A DNA stretch of 6,853 nucleotides, taken from NCBI GenBank assembly GCA_031284475.1, contig JAISZV010000137.1, positions 1 to 6,853 of the forward strand, given 5' to 3'. The notes beneath the pieces are model-generated. The model ran no database searches. It saw nothing but the letters and a program-made list of their open reading frames with translations, and was not told the DNA's origin. The stretch is from Proteiniphilum sp. (GTDB lineage Bacteria; Bacteroidota; Bacteroidia; Bacteroidales; Dysgonomonadaceae). The position numbers and the translations under genes were made by a program. Shown in pieces: positions 1 through 6,853 of the stretch (the stretch's first letter is position 1; each line of letters starts with the position of its first letter).

Positions 1-3000
1 CTGACCGATGCATTGGGGTACATAACGCCATTCTCGGTGAGTGAGATACCTATTTCCGAGGCGGCGAGCATATCATGTAACACAAAATTTACCGTCTGAT
101 CCGGGATAGAAGGATACCCTACTGCGGGGCGTATTCCTTTATATTTCACGGCAAGCATTTCGGCAATCGAGAGATTCTCCTCCGTGTCATAGCCCCAGTA
201 CTCACGGCGCACTTTGGCGTGCAGCCATTCGGTGGCGGCCTCCGCGAGCCGGTCGAGTAACGACTTCATCAGCAGGGCTGCATATTCGTCGCCCTCAGCC
301 TCGTAGCGGCGCATCTGTTCGTCCGCTCCCGCTCCGGCGGTGACGGCGAAAGCGCCGATATAATCCTTCTTTCCCGTATGGCGCGGCGCAATAAAATCAC
401 TCAGGCAGAGGTACTCATTCTTATCGCTTTTCTTCTGTTGGCGCAGAAAAGGAAAAGGCGTTCCGCCGATGAAGACGGTATCGTTATCGCTGTATGCTTC
501 ATATATCCCGAAAACAGCTTTGATGTAACCGGCGTCCGCATCCGCGAACTTCCGCAGCATGGTTACCGCATCATCATACAGTTTCTCCGCTTCCCGCCCC
601 TTTTCACGGTCATCTTCCCGGTATGCTGCAAGCCATGCGGCGCGGGCTTCCTTACTACGATCCGTTTGGGTAAGGGTATGGAATTTGGGCGACATATTCC
701 AGGCATGGAAAAAGAATTTCCAGTCGATATAGGGAATGATCTCCTCCATGCCGATATGCCCTAATTTCACACGCCCCGACTTTCGGGGAGCAACGGCTTC
801 ATACCCGTTCCAGTTGATGCTGAAAGCGTTTTTCCTCGCTTCCTCCGGCGAAACCGGTTCGGTCGCTTTCCGGGAGCTGTTTTCCCGCAGCAGCGTGTAT
901 TCATCCTTCACTTTCCTTATATAGTTGTCCCTGTTTCCGGGGTTCATCAGGTTGGCCACCGCCGACGGGCTTTGCGAGGCGTCTTTCACATAGACCACAG
1001 GCCCCTGGCTGTATTTAGGTTCTATCTTCAACGCCGTATGCAGTTTAGAGGTGGTAGCGCCCCCAATCAGCAACGGCAGGCTGAATCCTGCTTTTTCCAT
1101 CTCGGCGGCCACGATGGCCATCTCTTCGAGCGACGGGGTAATCAATCCGCTTAACCCCACAATATCGGGCTGTTCCCTGATCACCGCCTCGATGATCTTT
1201 TCAGGGGGCACCATCACGCCCAAGTCTATAATATCATAGTTATTGCAGGCCAATACGATGGAAACAATGTTCTTGCCTATATCATGCACATCTCCTTTCA
1301 CCGTGGCGAGTAATATTTTCCCGGCTTTCCGCTGTGCGTCGCCGGCCGCTTTTTCAGCTTCGATAACGGGTTGCAGGATAGCCACCGCCTTTTTCATAGT
1401 GCGCGCCGCCTTTACCACCTGCGGAAGGAACATCTTCCCTGCGCCGAAAAGGTCGCCCACCCGGTTCATTCCGTCCATCAACGGTTTATCTATAATATCC
1501 ACTGCGCGCGGGTATACCTGCAACGCTTCGGCAATATCTTCCTCCAAGTAATCCCCGATCCCTTTCAGCAGTGCGCGGCTCAACCGTTCTTCGAGCGGAA
1601 GCGCGCGCCACTCTACGTTTTTATTTTTTTCCGCCTCCGGCGCTTTTTCGCCTTTGCTCTTTTCGGCATAGGCCATCATTCGTTCGGTAGCGTCGTCGCG
1701 CCTGTTCAACACCACATCTTCGGCCAGCTCTTTTACGCCGGAAGGAAGCTCTTCGTAGATGACCGATTGCGCCGGATTCACAATCCCCATATCCATACCC
1801 GCGCGAATGGCATGATAGAGAAAAACGGAATGTATCGCCTCCCGCACATAATCGTTACCGCGAAACGAGAATGAAAGGTTACTCACCCCCCCGCTCACCT
1901 TAGCGTGCGGCAAATTCTCCTTGATCCATCGCACGGTTTTGATAAAATCCACCGCGTAGTTCCTATGTTCATCGATACCCGTAGCAACGGCCAGCACGTT
2001 AGGATCGAAGATAATATCCCTGGGGTCGAAACCGTTCGCGGTGAGCAGCTTGTAAGCGCGGCTACATATTTCGATGCGCCGCTCGAACGTATCGGCCTGT
2101 CCCGTTTCATCGAAAGCCATCACCACTGCCGCCGCGCCATAGCTTTGCGCCAGCCGCGCCTGGTGCAGGAACTCCGCTTCCCCGTTCTTCAATGAGATGG
2201 AGTTAACGATGGATTTTCCCTGCACGCATTTCAGGCCTGCTTCCAGTACCTCCCATTTTGAAGAATCGATCATAATAGGTACGCGCGACACATCGGGGTC
2301 GGAGGCCAGCAGGTTCAGGAAGTTGGTCATCTCCTCCGCGCCGTCGAGCAACCCGTCGTCCATGTTAATATCGAGCGCCTGCGCCCCATCCTCTACCTGC
2401 TTGCGGGCAATACCGAGCGCCTCCTCATAACTCTTTTGCCGGATCAACCGCAGGAACTTCTTCGACCCGGCCACGTTGCACCGCTCCCCTATATTCATAA
2501 AATTGCTCCGGGGCGATACTTCCAGCGCTTCCAATCCCGAAAGCCGCAGGTATTGCGGAAGATCGGACTTTTGATGAGGCCTGCCGGTCTCCACCAAACG
2601 GGTATATTCGGCAATATGTGCGGGCGTAGTGCCGCAACACCCTCCTATGATATTCACCAATCCTTCGTCGATAAACTCTTTGATCCGGGCGGCCATCTTT
2701 TCCGGGGTTTCGTCATATTCTCCCAGTTGATTGGGCAATCCGGCATTGGGATAGGCGCTGATGTAAAAAGGAGCGATACGCCCCAGTTCCTTCACATAAG
2801 GCTTCAGTCCCGCCGCTCCCATCGAGCAGTTCAGCCCGATAGCCAGCGGTTGGGCGTGGCTGACGGAGGCGACAAAAGCGCCCAGCGTTTGCCCCGAAAG
2901 GGTTCGCCCCGCCTTGTCGGAAATGGTAACGGAGAGAACAACAGGTGTTGTTATGCCGGTCTCTTTCGCCACCTCTTTTGCGGCGAAAATGGCGGCTTTC

Positions 3001-3560
3001 GCGTTGAGCGTATCGAAAATAGTCTCTATCAGGAGGAAATCGACTCCGCCCTCCACCAATGCGGCCACCTGCTCTTTGTAGGCCGTTTTAAAGTCGTCGA
3101 AGAGAGCCGAGCGGAACATAGGGTTCTCCACCTGGGGACTCATCGACGCAGTTTTGTTGGTAGGCCCGATAGACCCCGCCACAAACCGGGGCTTACCGGG
3201 CGTTTTCAGCGTAAACTCATCGGCGGCTTCACGCGCCAGCCGGGCTGCCGCAAGGTTGATCTCGGCGGCCAGATGGCTCATACGGTAATCTTGCATCGAG
3301 ATCGACGTGGCGTTGAATGTATTGGTCTCGATGACGTCGGCGCCGGCAGCCAGGTATTCCCGGTGAATCTCCCCGATCACATCGGGGCGGGTAAGCGAAA
3401 GCAGGTCGTTATTGCCTTTGAGCAGCGTATCGGAATCCTTGAACCGCTCGCCGCGAAAATCCGCTTCGGCGAGCCGGTAGCGTTGTATCATCGTCCCCAT
3501 CGCACCGTCAAGAATCAGGATGCGACCGGGCAGAATATCCTCTATTTTTACTTTGGTCAT
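1..3560 (-). CDS. metH: Cobalamin-dependent methionine synthase (5-methyltetrahydrofolate--homocysteine methyltransferase), 3' end cut by window edge
   Basis: MetH moves the methyl group of 5-methyltetrahydrofolate to homocysteine through methylcobalamin, making methionine in the cytoplasm. The reverse strand reads without a stop from ATG 3558-3560 to the edge (1186 codons). Module order is canonical. The homocysteine domain (about 10-330) has zinc ligands Cys245 (in GLNCSMG) and Cys308/Cys309 (in GGCCGTT). The pterin domain (about 350-625) has [11 protein letters not shown] near 361 and DINMD at 397-401. The cap helices are at about 650-740. The B12 domain has Asp757-x-His759-x-x-Gly762 with Ser810, matching the E. 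coli ligand triad number for number. The AdoMet reactivation domain (from about 900) has Asp946 and RPAVGY from Arg1144. E. coli MetH has 50 residues beyond the last one seen here, so about 50 are missing. The start is 11 bases after the upstream gene's stop, which suggests an operon. I saw no cobalamin riboswitch within about 1 kb upstream. Identity is near certain. Confidence 0.98.
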   Translation of the reverse strand, partial: MTKVKIEDILPGRILILDGAMGTMIQRYRLAEADFRGERFKDSDTLLKGNNDLLSLTRPDVIGEIHREYLAAGADVIETNTFNATSISMQDYRMSHLAAEINLAAARLAREAADEFTLKTPGKPRFVAGSIGPTNKTASMSPQVENPMFRSALFDDFKTAYKEQVAALVEGGVDFLLIETIFDTLNAKAAIFAAKEVAKETGITTPVVLSVTISDKAGRTLSGQTLGAFVASVSHAQPLAIGLNCSMGAAGLKPYVKELGRIAPFYISAYPNAGLPNQLGEYDETPEKMAARIKEFIDEGLVNIIGGCCGTTPAHIAEYTRLVETGRPHQKSDLPQYLRLSGLEALEVSPRSNFMNIGERCNVAGSKKFLRLIRQKSYEEALGIARKQVEDGAQALDINMDDGLLDGAEEMTNFLNLLASDPDVSRVPIMIDSSKWEVLEAGLKCVQGKSIVNSISLKNGEAEFLHQARLAQSYGAAAVVMAFDETGQADTFERRIEICSRAYKLLTANGFDPRDIIFDPNVLAVATGIDEHRNYAVDFIKTVRWIKENLPHAKVSGGVSNLSFSFRGNDYVREAIHSVFLYHAIRAGMDMGIVNPAQSVIYEELPSGVKELAEDVVLNRRDDATERMMAYAEKSKGEKAPEAEKNKNVEWRALPLEERLSRALLKGIGDYLEEDIAEALQVYPRAVDIIDKPLMDGMNRVGDLFGAGKMFLPQVVKAARTMKKAVAILQPVIEAEKAAGDAQRKAGKILLATVKGDVHDIGKNIVSIVLACNNYDIIDLGVMVPPEKIIEAVIREQPDIVGLSGLITPSLEEMAIVAAEMEKAGFSLPLLIGGATTSKLHTALKIEPKYSQGPVVYVKDASQSPSAVANLMNPGNRDNYIRKVKDEYTLLRENSSRKATEPVSPEEARKNAFSINWNGYEAVAPRKSGRVKLGHIGMEEIIPYIDWKFFFHAWNMSPKFHTLTQTDRSKEARAAWLAAYREDDREKGREAEKLYDDAVTMLRKFADADAGYIKAVFGIYEAYSDNDTVFIGGTPFPFLRQQKKSDKNEYLCLSDFIAPRHTGKKDYIGAFAVTAGAGADEQMRRYEAEGDEYAALLMKSLLDRLAEAATEWLHAKVRREYWGYDTEENLSIAEMLAVKYKGIRPAVGYPSIPDQTVNFVLHDMLAASEIGISLTENGVMYPNASV

Positions 3561-3571
3561 ATTTTGTTTCT

Positions 3572-4540
3572 TCAAACGCTTTTTATTTTCATCTTTGTAC
3601 CGCCGGCCCTCAATTTCAAAACAATCCGTCTCCCCCATACCACTATCCATGCCACCGACAACCGCACTCCCAGTATCCACCAAAGGGATACGCCGAGAGC
3701 AACGAAGAGCAGATTATCTTCCAGTATGGAATGCGACATGGCAAGATGATAGTTCAACAAACCGGCGTCGGCTCTGTTCACCTTTCCTTCCTTCATCTGA
3801 TCCATCATCAGCGCGCCTCCGTATGCCAGCCCCACAATGTATCCGATAAGCCAGAGAAATCCGGTAGTTGCCGGCAGGCCGAAAAACCGGAGCAACGGCT
3901 CAATCCCCTTGCTTAGTCCGGAGATTAGCTTGTTGGCGTCAAAAAGGTTATAGAGCAGGTTCAGAGAGAAGACGATCACAGTGATAAAAAGCGTCACCTG
4001 TAACGAACTTTTCAACCAAACCAGCAAAAGATCGCCCATTGAGGTGATGGCGGCCGCGTTGGCCCGGATAAAAACAGGATTTCCCATATCCTGCGGCAAA
4101 ATCAGGTTCAACGCCAGGCCTACAAGAATGCTCATCGTGATCCGCAAGGCAGTAACCGTCCGGAAGGGCGTTCCCGTCTTTGCCTGAATAGCGCTCTCTA
4201 CCGGCAGGTTATGCGATATCTGGCACATCAGCGCCAGAATGGTGAGCTCCCGCAACGTAATGGACATGGAGGTGATAATGGCCAGCGGCGCGTAGAGCGG
4301 CAGGAAAATACTGGTGATGAAAACAATGGCGGTACTGCCGGGCAGACCCATATACACGAAAACGGGATCGAGCATGCCGGCCATAAAAGCGAGTATGCCG
4401 TAATAATCCAGCAATCTCACGGCCAGGGACGCCGGTAAAATAATTTTAAGCAACCACAACGTGATATAGCCCGATTTCCTGAACGCCGGGAAAAGTATGT
4501 CCTTATACAACTTTAGCTTATTTTGAAAAACATAGGGCAA
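3572..4540 (-). CDS. Polytopic inner-membrane protein with two Gate (nucleoside-recognition) repeats
   Basis: The 322-residue product is very hydrophobic, with roughly seven to nine membrane segments (for example 24-50, 68-92, 131-149, 170-200, 220-245, 275-308). Two halves repeat a pattern: [10 protein letters not shown] (66-75) followed by SHNLPVE (109-115), and [10 protein letters not shown] (221-230) followed by SHSILED (269-275). This is the layout of 'nucleoside recognition domain' proteins of the Gate family, related to SpmA/SpmB and to gates of nucleoside transporters. The substrate is unknown, and nucleoside transport should not be assumed from the name. The stop codon lies 11 bases before the metH start, so the two genes are probably co-transcribed. 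The start is doubtful. The frame opens with TTG at 4538-4540 and has no in-frame ATG before residue 53. An ATG at 4531-4533 is out of frame by one base, and a TTG at 4508-4510 is another option. Family assignment is good; function is unassigned. Confidence 0.85.
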   Translation of the reverse strand: MPYVFQNKLKLYKDILFPAFRKSGYITLWLLKIILPASLAVRLLDYYGILAFMAGMLDPVFVYMGLPGSTAIVFITSIFLPLYAPLAIITSMSITLRELTILALMCQISHNLPVESAIQAKTGTPFRTVTALRITMSILVGLALNLILPQDMGNPVFIRANAAAITSMGDLLLVWLKSSLQVTLFITVIVFSLNLLYNLFDANKLISGLSKGIEPLLRFFGLPATTGFLWLIGYIVGLAYGGALMMDQMKEGKVNRADAGLLNYHLAMSHSILEDNLLFVALGVSLWWILGVRLSVAWIVVWGRRIVLKLRAGGTKMKIKSV

Positions 4541-4569
4541 AGTTCGTAATTTTTCGGCAATCGCCCAAA
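4538..4569 (-). promoter_or_regulatory. Possible Bacteroidetes-type promoter for the Gate protein-metH pair
   Basis: On the minus strand a TTTG (plus-strand 4566-4569) lies 20 bases before GAACTTTG (plus-strand 4538-4545). That is one mismatch from the Bacteroidetes -7 box TAnnTTTG, and the spacing matches the family's usual 19-21 bases. Transcription would begin near 4530, which would leave the TTG codon at 4538-4540 outside the message and would favour a start further in. The prediction rests on short motifs and is weak. Confidence 0.3.
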
Positions 4570-4640
4570 TTCCGCAAAACGAAATCGCCTGAAATTCCGC
4601 AAAACAAAATTGCTTGAATTTTGCAAAACGAAATTGCCGG
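4567..4640. repeat. Three-copy 25-bp tandem repeat
   Basis: Three adjacent units at 4567-4591, 4592-4616 and 4617-4640 (25, 25 and 24 bp) share the core TCCGCAAAACGAAAT followed by CGCCTG, TGCTTG or TGCCGG. Units 1 and 2 both begin AAATTCCGCAAAAC; unit 3 is more diverged. The period is not a multiple of three and no start codon in frame with the adjacent gene occurs in the block, so it is read as non-coding. It lies directly upstream of the Gate-protein gene and overlaps its possible -33 box. Confidence 0.85.
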
Positions 4641-4801
4641 AATAGAGTTTATATCGAATACGGTTTCAGGTCTCCGGGCATGTTTTTCCAAAAAGCCGGG
4701 CAGGTTTTCTTAAAAAGATGAGTGCGTTTTCTTAAAAAGCCGGGCAGGTTTTCCTAATAAGCTGCGCATGTTTTACCTAAGGAGATGTTATCATTTATTC
4801 A

Positions 4802-4817
4802 TGTGACCTACATCACA
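4802..4817. promoter_or_regulatory. CRP/FNR-superfamily-like dyad, site 1
   Basis: The sequence is TGTGA-CCTACA-TCACA: two perfect five-base inverted arms with a six-base spacer, which is the classic CRP-type operator consensus. It lies inside the 22-bp array, centred about 170 bases upstream of the likely start of transcription of the lipoprotein gene. No regulator gene is in the window, so the binding protein is unknown. Confidence 0.45.
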
Positions 4818-4823
4818 CTTTCC

Positions 4824-4839
4824 TGTGGCCTACATCACA
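4824..4839. promoter_or_regulatory. CRP/FNR-superfamily-like dyad, site 2
   Basis: The sequence is TGTGG-CCTACA-TCACA, one mismatch from the CRP-type consensus and from site 1, with the same spacer. It lies exactly 22 bases after site 1, so both sites would face nearly the same side of the helix. Confidence 0.4.
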
Positions 4840-4966
4840 CTACTAAAAGATGGTTACGTTTTCCCTAAATGATGCTTACCTTTTCCTTAAACGATGCTCA
4901 CGTTTTCCCCAAAAAATACTCACCTTTTTTTCAAACGATATTCACTTTTTTTCAAATATTATTTTG

Positions 4967-4974
4967 TAATTTTG
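4967..4974 (+). promoter_or_regulatory. Possible -7 box of the lipoprotein gene promoter
   Basis: TAATTTTG matches the Bacteroidetes -7 consensus TAnnTTTG and would place the transcript start near 4981, giving a leader of about 70 bases. No clear TTTG -33 element lies at the expected distance upstream; that stretch is a T-run (TTTTTTTC). The box abuts the last 22-bp unit. The leader (about 4981-5053) is A/T-rich and has no recognised riboswitch or strong ribosome-binding site. Confidence 0.4.
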
Positions 4975-5053
4975 TAACCATATAATAATTACACCAAAAC
5001 CGTCGTCAAGACGCCGTTTAATTTTAGCGTATAATTAATTAAAAAAAAGCGAG

Positions 5054-6397
5054 ATGAAAAAAAACTATTCTCTGCATACCCCGTATGCTACCCATATAAG
5101 ATGGTATATGGTTATCGTATCTGTCGTTGCCGTCATCCTTCTCGGCAGTTGCTCCGCCAATAAAAAATTAGTGTTGAGCGATACCGGTTGGACATATCCC
5201 GGAATCGTTTTCCTGAAAAACGGAGAGGAAAAAGCAGGGCAAGTCAATCTGCCGTCTCCTGCCGACAAGGCGGTATATATTCTCGGCGGCGACCGGAGCG
5301 AGGCGGTTCCGAAAACCTTTATTAATGGAGATGAAATAGACAGGATAGTGCTGGCCCATCCGTCCACGCCCGACAAAGCGTATACGGTACGGTATCTGAC
5401 CCTGAAACTGTCGCTCGGGCGGAAAGCCGACCGGTGGGTTATCTGTGTAGCCGAAGGCCCTTATGTTTCGGCATACATAGGAGCTGAAAATTACGGCTTC
5501 GATTCCGGCGGCGACCTGAAACTTATCGGAACGCGGCAGCGAATCAATACGGGCGTCGGTACAACCATCATCCAGCCCAGTTATCCGGTCTTTATGATGA
5601 AAAAGGACGATAAAGAACTCACTCTTGTAGCCTTAACGGAAGGGATTCAATTTGAAGGGTCTGCTTTCAGGAGCGGAGTAACCCATTTTTTGAATGACGA
5701 CCCTAAACTGTGCGAGTACATTCGTTACGAAAAATGGGGCTTCGAGAATATAGACGATATTATAGCCGGTTATAATCCGGACAGAGGCAACGGCAACCTG
5801 GTAATAAACGGGATAACGATTGCCCCGCCGGAAAAGAAATTGCTTACCGGCGACCTTGACAAGGAAATGATCATCTATGTAGAATCGGCAATTCCTTCCG
5901 ACAGGAATTACACTACGCAGTTCGGCTTAGGCATACGCTCTTCCATCTATAGGTTTCTGGCCTACGGGGCAGACCTGGGCGTTGCTTCGGCCAAATATGT
6001 GGATGACATAAAACGTATTGAAAACCATCCCGGAAACCAATGGGTAGATGCTCCCGTGATAGACGCCGACCTGTCCAAACAGACATTGTTCCGCTTCAAT
6101 CTGTTTGCGGGCGGGCAATTGCCGCTCGATTTGAAAAAAGTATACCTTGTACCCGGCGCGCATATTGCCTTCGGAGGCATGTTCGGAACCGAATACAGTA
6201 CGCTCTATTACGGGCCGATGGCTACGCTTGACCTGGGTTTTAAGTTGAAAGACGGCAGTATATTCATGATCGGAGGCGGGTATCGCCGCAATATACCGTT
6301 GAAAAGTGATGAGGACAAGGCGGAAGCCTCCGCTCCCGGATTCGAGGCTTACAAACCTTATGAAAATATGCTGATACGGCTTTCGTATAAGTTCTGA
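5054..6397 (+). CDS. Predicted outer-membrane-associated lipoprotein of unknown function
   Basis: The product is 447 residues. A membrane segment (about 17-30) ends in a lipobox-like LGSC, so signal peptidase II cleavage before Cys33 is expected, followed by SANKK. The mature N-terminal part (about 44-100, starting GWTYPGIVFLKNGEEKAG) has the alternating beta-strand look of Bacteroidetes surface or periplasmic domains that I cannot name. From about 285 to the end, alternating hydrophobic, aromatic and glycine residues (for example FGLGIRSSIYRF, GPMATLDLGFKLK, MIGGGYRR) and a final strand ending in Phe447 resemble a small outer-membrane barrel. I chose ATG 5054. ATG 5108 (Met19) would give a shorter signal peptide. 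The stretch before the start is A-rich (AAAAAAAAGCGAG) with no Shine-Dalgarno site, normal for this phylum. It is transcribed away from the Gate gene and toward smpB, apparently alone. I do not recognise the family. Confidence 0.85.
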   Translation: MKKNYSLHTPYATHIRWYMVIVSVVAVILLGSCSANKKLVLSDTGWTYPGIVFLKNGEEKAGQVNLPSPADKAVYILGGDRSEAVPKTFINGDEIDRIVLAHPSTPDKAYTVRYLTLKLSLGRKADRWVICVAEGPYVSAYIGAENYGFDSGGDLKLIGTRQRINTGVGTTIIQPSYPVFMMKKDDKELTLVALTEGIQFEGSAFRSGVTHFLNDDPKLCEYIRYEKWGFENIDDIIAGYNPDRGNGNLVINGITIAPPEKKLLTGDLDKEMIIYVESAIPSDRNYTTQFGLGIRSSIYRFLAYGADLGVASAKYVDDIKRIENHPGNQWVDAPVIDADLSKQTLFRFNLFAGGQLPLDLKKVYLVPGAHIAFGGMFGTEYSTLYYGPMATLDLGFKLKDGSIFMIGGGYRRNIPLKSDEDKAEASAPGFEAYKPYENMLIRLSYKF

Positions 6398-6476
6398 GCC
6401 TTATGTTGCAGAGCTTTATAAGGGAATCTCTAAAAACCCAAACTCAGGTTACGCTCGCCGGCAAAATGTTCGGGGG

Positions 6477-6497
6477 ATTGCGGGTCAAACCCGCAAT
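6477..6497. repeat. Perfect 9-bp hairpin, REP-like palindrome
   Basis: ATTGCGGGT (6477-6485) and ACCCGCAAT (6489-6497) are perfect reverse complements around a CAA loop. It lies between convergent genes and could stop or protect transcripts from either side. The flanks GGGGG before and GACAGG after resemble dispersed palindromic repeats of many bacterial genomes; that it is dispersed here is inference from one copy. Confidence 0.6.
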
Positions 6498-6542
6498 GAC
6501 AGGGCTTTTACATCATTACGTCATCAAATCTTAGCATCGGAA

Positions 6543-6570
6543 CCTCAGTACAATCACATCAGCGCTGAGG
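6543..6570. repeat. Inverted repeat with embedded 10-bp palindrome
   Basis: CCTCAG (6543-6548) and CTGAGG (6565-6570) can pair over a 16-base loop. Overlapping the right arm, TCAGCGCTGA (6559-6568) is a perfect palindrome. It may help end the smpB transcript, but it is short and has no clear T-run. Confidence 0.35.
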
Positions 6571-6613
6571 CATTAACATTAGCACATTATTAAATCATTA
6601 AATCATCACATCA
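6571..6613. repeat. CAT/TAA-rich microrepeat block at the smpB stop
   Basis: The stretch is made of variants of ATTA, ACATT and AAATCAT (for example CATTAACATT, AGCACATTAT, TAAATCATTAAATCATC) and runs into the smpB stop codon. A related fragment, CATCATTACGTCATC, lies at 6511-6525. It is low-complexity and most likely non-coding. Confidence 0.5.
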
Positions 6614-6853
6614 TTTCTTAAACATCCTGTCCATTGAGCGTTTATCCTCTTTCTCCCTCAGCGATTGACGTTTATCATATTGTTTTTTCCCTTTCGCCAC
6701 CGCCACCGCCAGCTTAGCCACTCCTTTTTCGTTAATGAACAGGCGAATGGGGATAATGGTAAAACCGGTCTCTTTGGTAAGGCGGGAAATCTTACGCAGT
6801 TCGTTTTTGTTGAGGAGCAGTTTGCGGTCGCGCCGGGCGCTGTGGTTATTATA
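6611..6853 (-). CDS. smpB: SsrA-binding protein SmpB, C-terminal 80 residues (5' end beyond window)
   Basis: SmpB binds the tRNA-like part of tmRNA and delivers it to stalled ribosomes for trans-translation. The reverse strand reads without a stop from the right edge to TGA at 6611-6613, giving 80 residues, about the second half of a roughly 150-residue protein. The visible part has the family signature: [16 protein letters not shown], then the strand [14 protein letters not shown], the strand [18 protein letters not shown], and the basic tail beginning [13 protein letters not shown]. This tail folds into a helix in the decoding centre, mimicking mRNA and codon-anticodon contacts. The N-terminal OB-fold half and the start are outside the window. 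The gene converges with the lipoprotein gene across about 210 bases. Identification is very secure. Confidence 0.97.
   Translation of the reverse strand, partial: YNNHSARRDRKLLLNKNELRKISRLTKETGFTIIPIRLFINEKGVAKLAVAVAKGKKQYDKRQSLREKEDKRSMDRMFKK

Larger units (their letters stand above)
4660..4967. repeat. Degenerate tandem array with strict 22-bp register, 13 to 14 units
   Basis: Cutting the sequence every 22 bases from 4682 gives 13 consecutive units up to 4967. A weaker unit at 4660-4681 shares the ending CCGGGCAT. Typical units begin GTTTTCC, continue (T/C)TAAA, and end either CCGGGCAG (4682, 4726) or GATGCTCAC and variants (4836, 4858, 4880, 4902, 4924). Neighbouring units resemble each other most. 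Units at 4792 and 4814 are the outliers, sharing GTG(A/G)CCTACAT, yet they keep the register. Most units pair a T-run with an A-run a few bases apart. There are no spacers and 22 is not divisible by three, so the array is neither a CRISPR nor coding. It fills most of the gap between two divergent genes and ends at the possible promoter of the lipoprotein gene. Function is unknown. Phased operator sites or curved DNA are the most natural readings. Confidence 0.85.
6398..6610. other. Convergent intergenic region with short inverted and CAT/TAA-rich repeats
   Basis: No gene is seen in these 213 bases between the lipoprotein gene and smpB, which converge. The stretch holds a weak six-base inverted repeat just after the lipoprotein stop (CCTTAT 6399-6404 and ATAAGG 6418-6423), a strong hairpin at 6477-6497, a second inverted pair at 6543-6570, and A/T-rich microrepeats next to the smpB stop. 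None is followed by the T-run of a textbook intrinsic terminator. Confidence 0.7.

Noticed and set aside
378..2430. Several plus-strand and minus-strand open frames of 60-167 codons
   Set aside because: All overlap metH in other frames, show no family motif, and are explained by the long intact MetH frame.
2436..3749. A 437-codon open frame on the plus strand
   Set aside because: It lies opposite the homocysteine and pterin domains of metH, whose reverse-strand frame has all catalytic motifs. The plus-strand product is rich in Arg, His and Gly with no recognisable domain, typical of an antisense shadow.
4660..4967. CRISPR array
   Set aside because: Units are adjacent without unique spacers, are degenerate, and there are no cas genes in the window.
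4660..4967. Iteron-type replication origin
   Set aside because: 22 bp is a typical iteron length, but there is no Rep gene, no recognised DnaA box cluster, and the setting is housekeeping chromosomal genes.
3561..5053. Cobalamin or SAM riboswitch controlling metH
   Set aside because: The metH start is 11 bases from the upstream gene. I found no B12-box-like or SAM-aptamer-like conserved core in the minus-strand leader of the pair.
5065..5376. A 103-codon minus-strand open frame inside the lipoprotein gene
   Set aside because: It is antisense to the signal peptide and N-terminal domain, which are coherent on the plus strand. No motif supports it.
6399..6423. Intrinsic terminator after the lipoprotein gene
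   Set aside because: The stem is only six A/T-rich pairs with a 13-base loop and no T-run, too weak to call.

Overview
The window looks like a chromosomal segment from a member of the Bacteroidales. The evidence is the strong resemblance of the encoded MetH and SmpB to Bacteroidales proteins, the lack of Shine-Dalgarno sites, Bacteroidetes-type promoter-like boxes (TTTG / TAnnTTTG), and a lipoprotein of a Bacteroidetes style. Coding regions are of moderate GC. The central intergenic region is clearly richer in A and T.

Layout. Positions 1-3560 (minus strand) hold almost all of metH, the cobalamin-dependent methionine synthase, cut by the left edge so that roughly the last 50 residues are missing. 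Eleven bases upstream, and apparently in the same transcript, lies a 322-codon gene (3572-4540, minus) for a polytopic membrane protein with two Gate (nucleoside-recognition) repeats. A roughly 510 bp non-coding region (4541-5053) separates this pair from a divergent gene (5054-6397, plus) for a predicted lipoprotein of unknown function with an outer-membrane-barrel-like C-terminus. A roughly 210 bp convergent intergenic region with a perfect hairpin and CAT/TAA-rich microrepeats follows. The 3' end of smpB (6611-6853, minus) then runs off the right edge. The two most certain genes, metH and smpB, are both open at a window edge. Many long open frames opposite metH are shadows.

The most unusual content is the divergent intergenic region. 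It holds three 25-bp tandem repeats next to the membrane-protein gene. Next to them is a degenerate array that keeps an exact 22-bp register for 13 to 14 units (about 4660-4967) and ends at the putative promoter of the lipoprotein gene. Two CRP/FNR-type dyads (TGTGA-N6-TCACA and a one-mismatch copy) sit inside the array, exactly one 22-bp period apart. I read this as a phased regulatory or DNA-architectural element between two divergent transcription units. It is not a CRISPR, and there is no replication gene to support an iteron origin.

Functional links: MetH makes methionine from homocysteine. SmpB works with tmRNA in ribosome rescue. No direct link between these and the lipoprotein can be read from sequence. 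The Gate-protein/metH spacing suggests co-transcription only.
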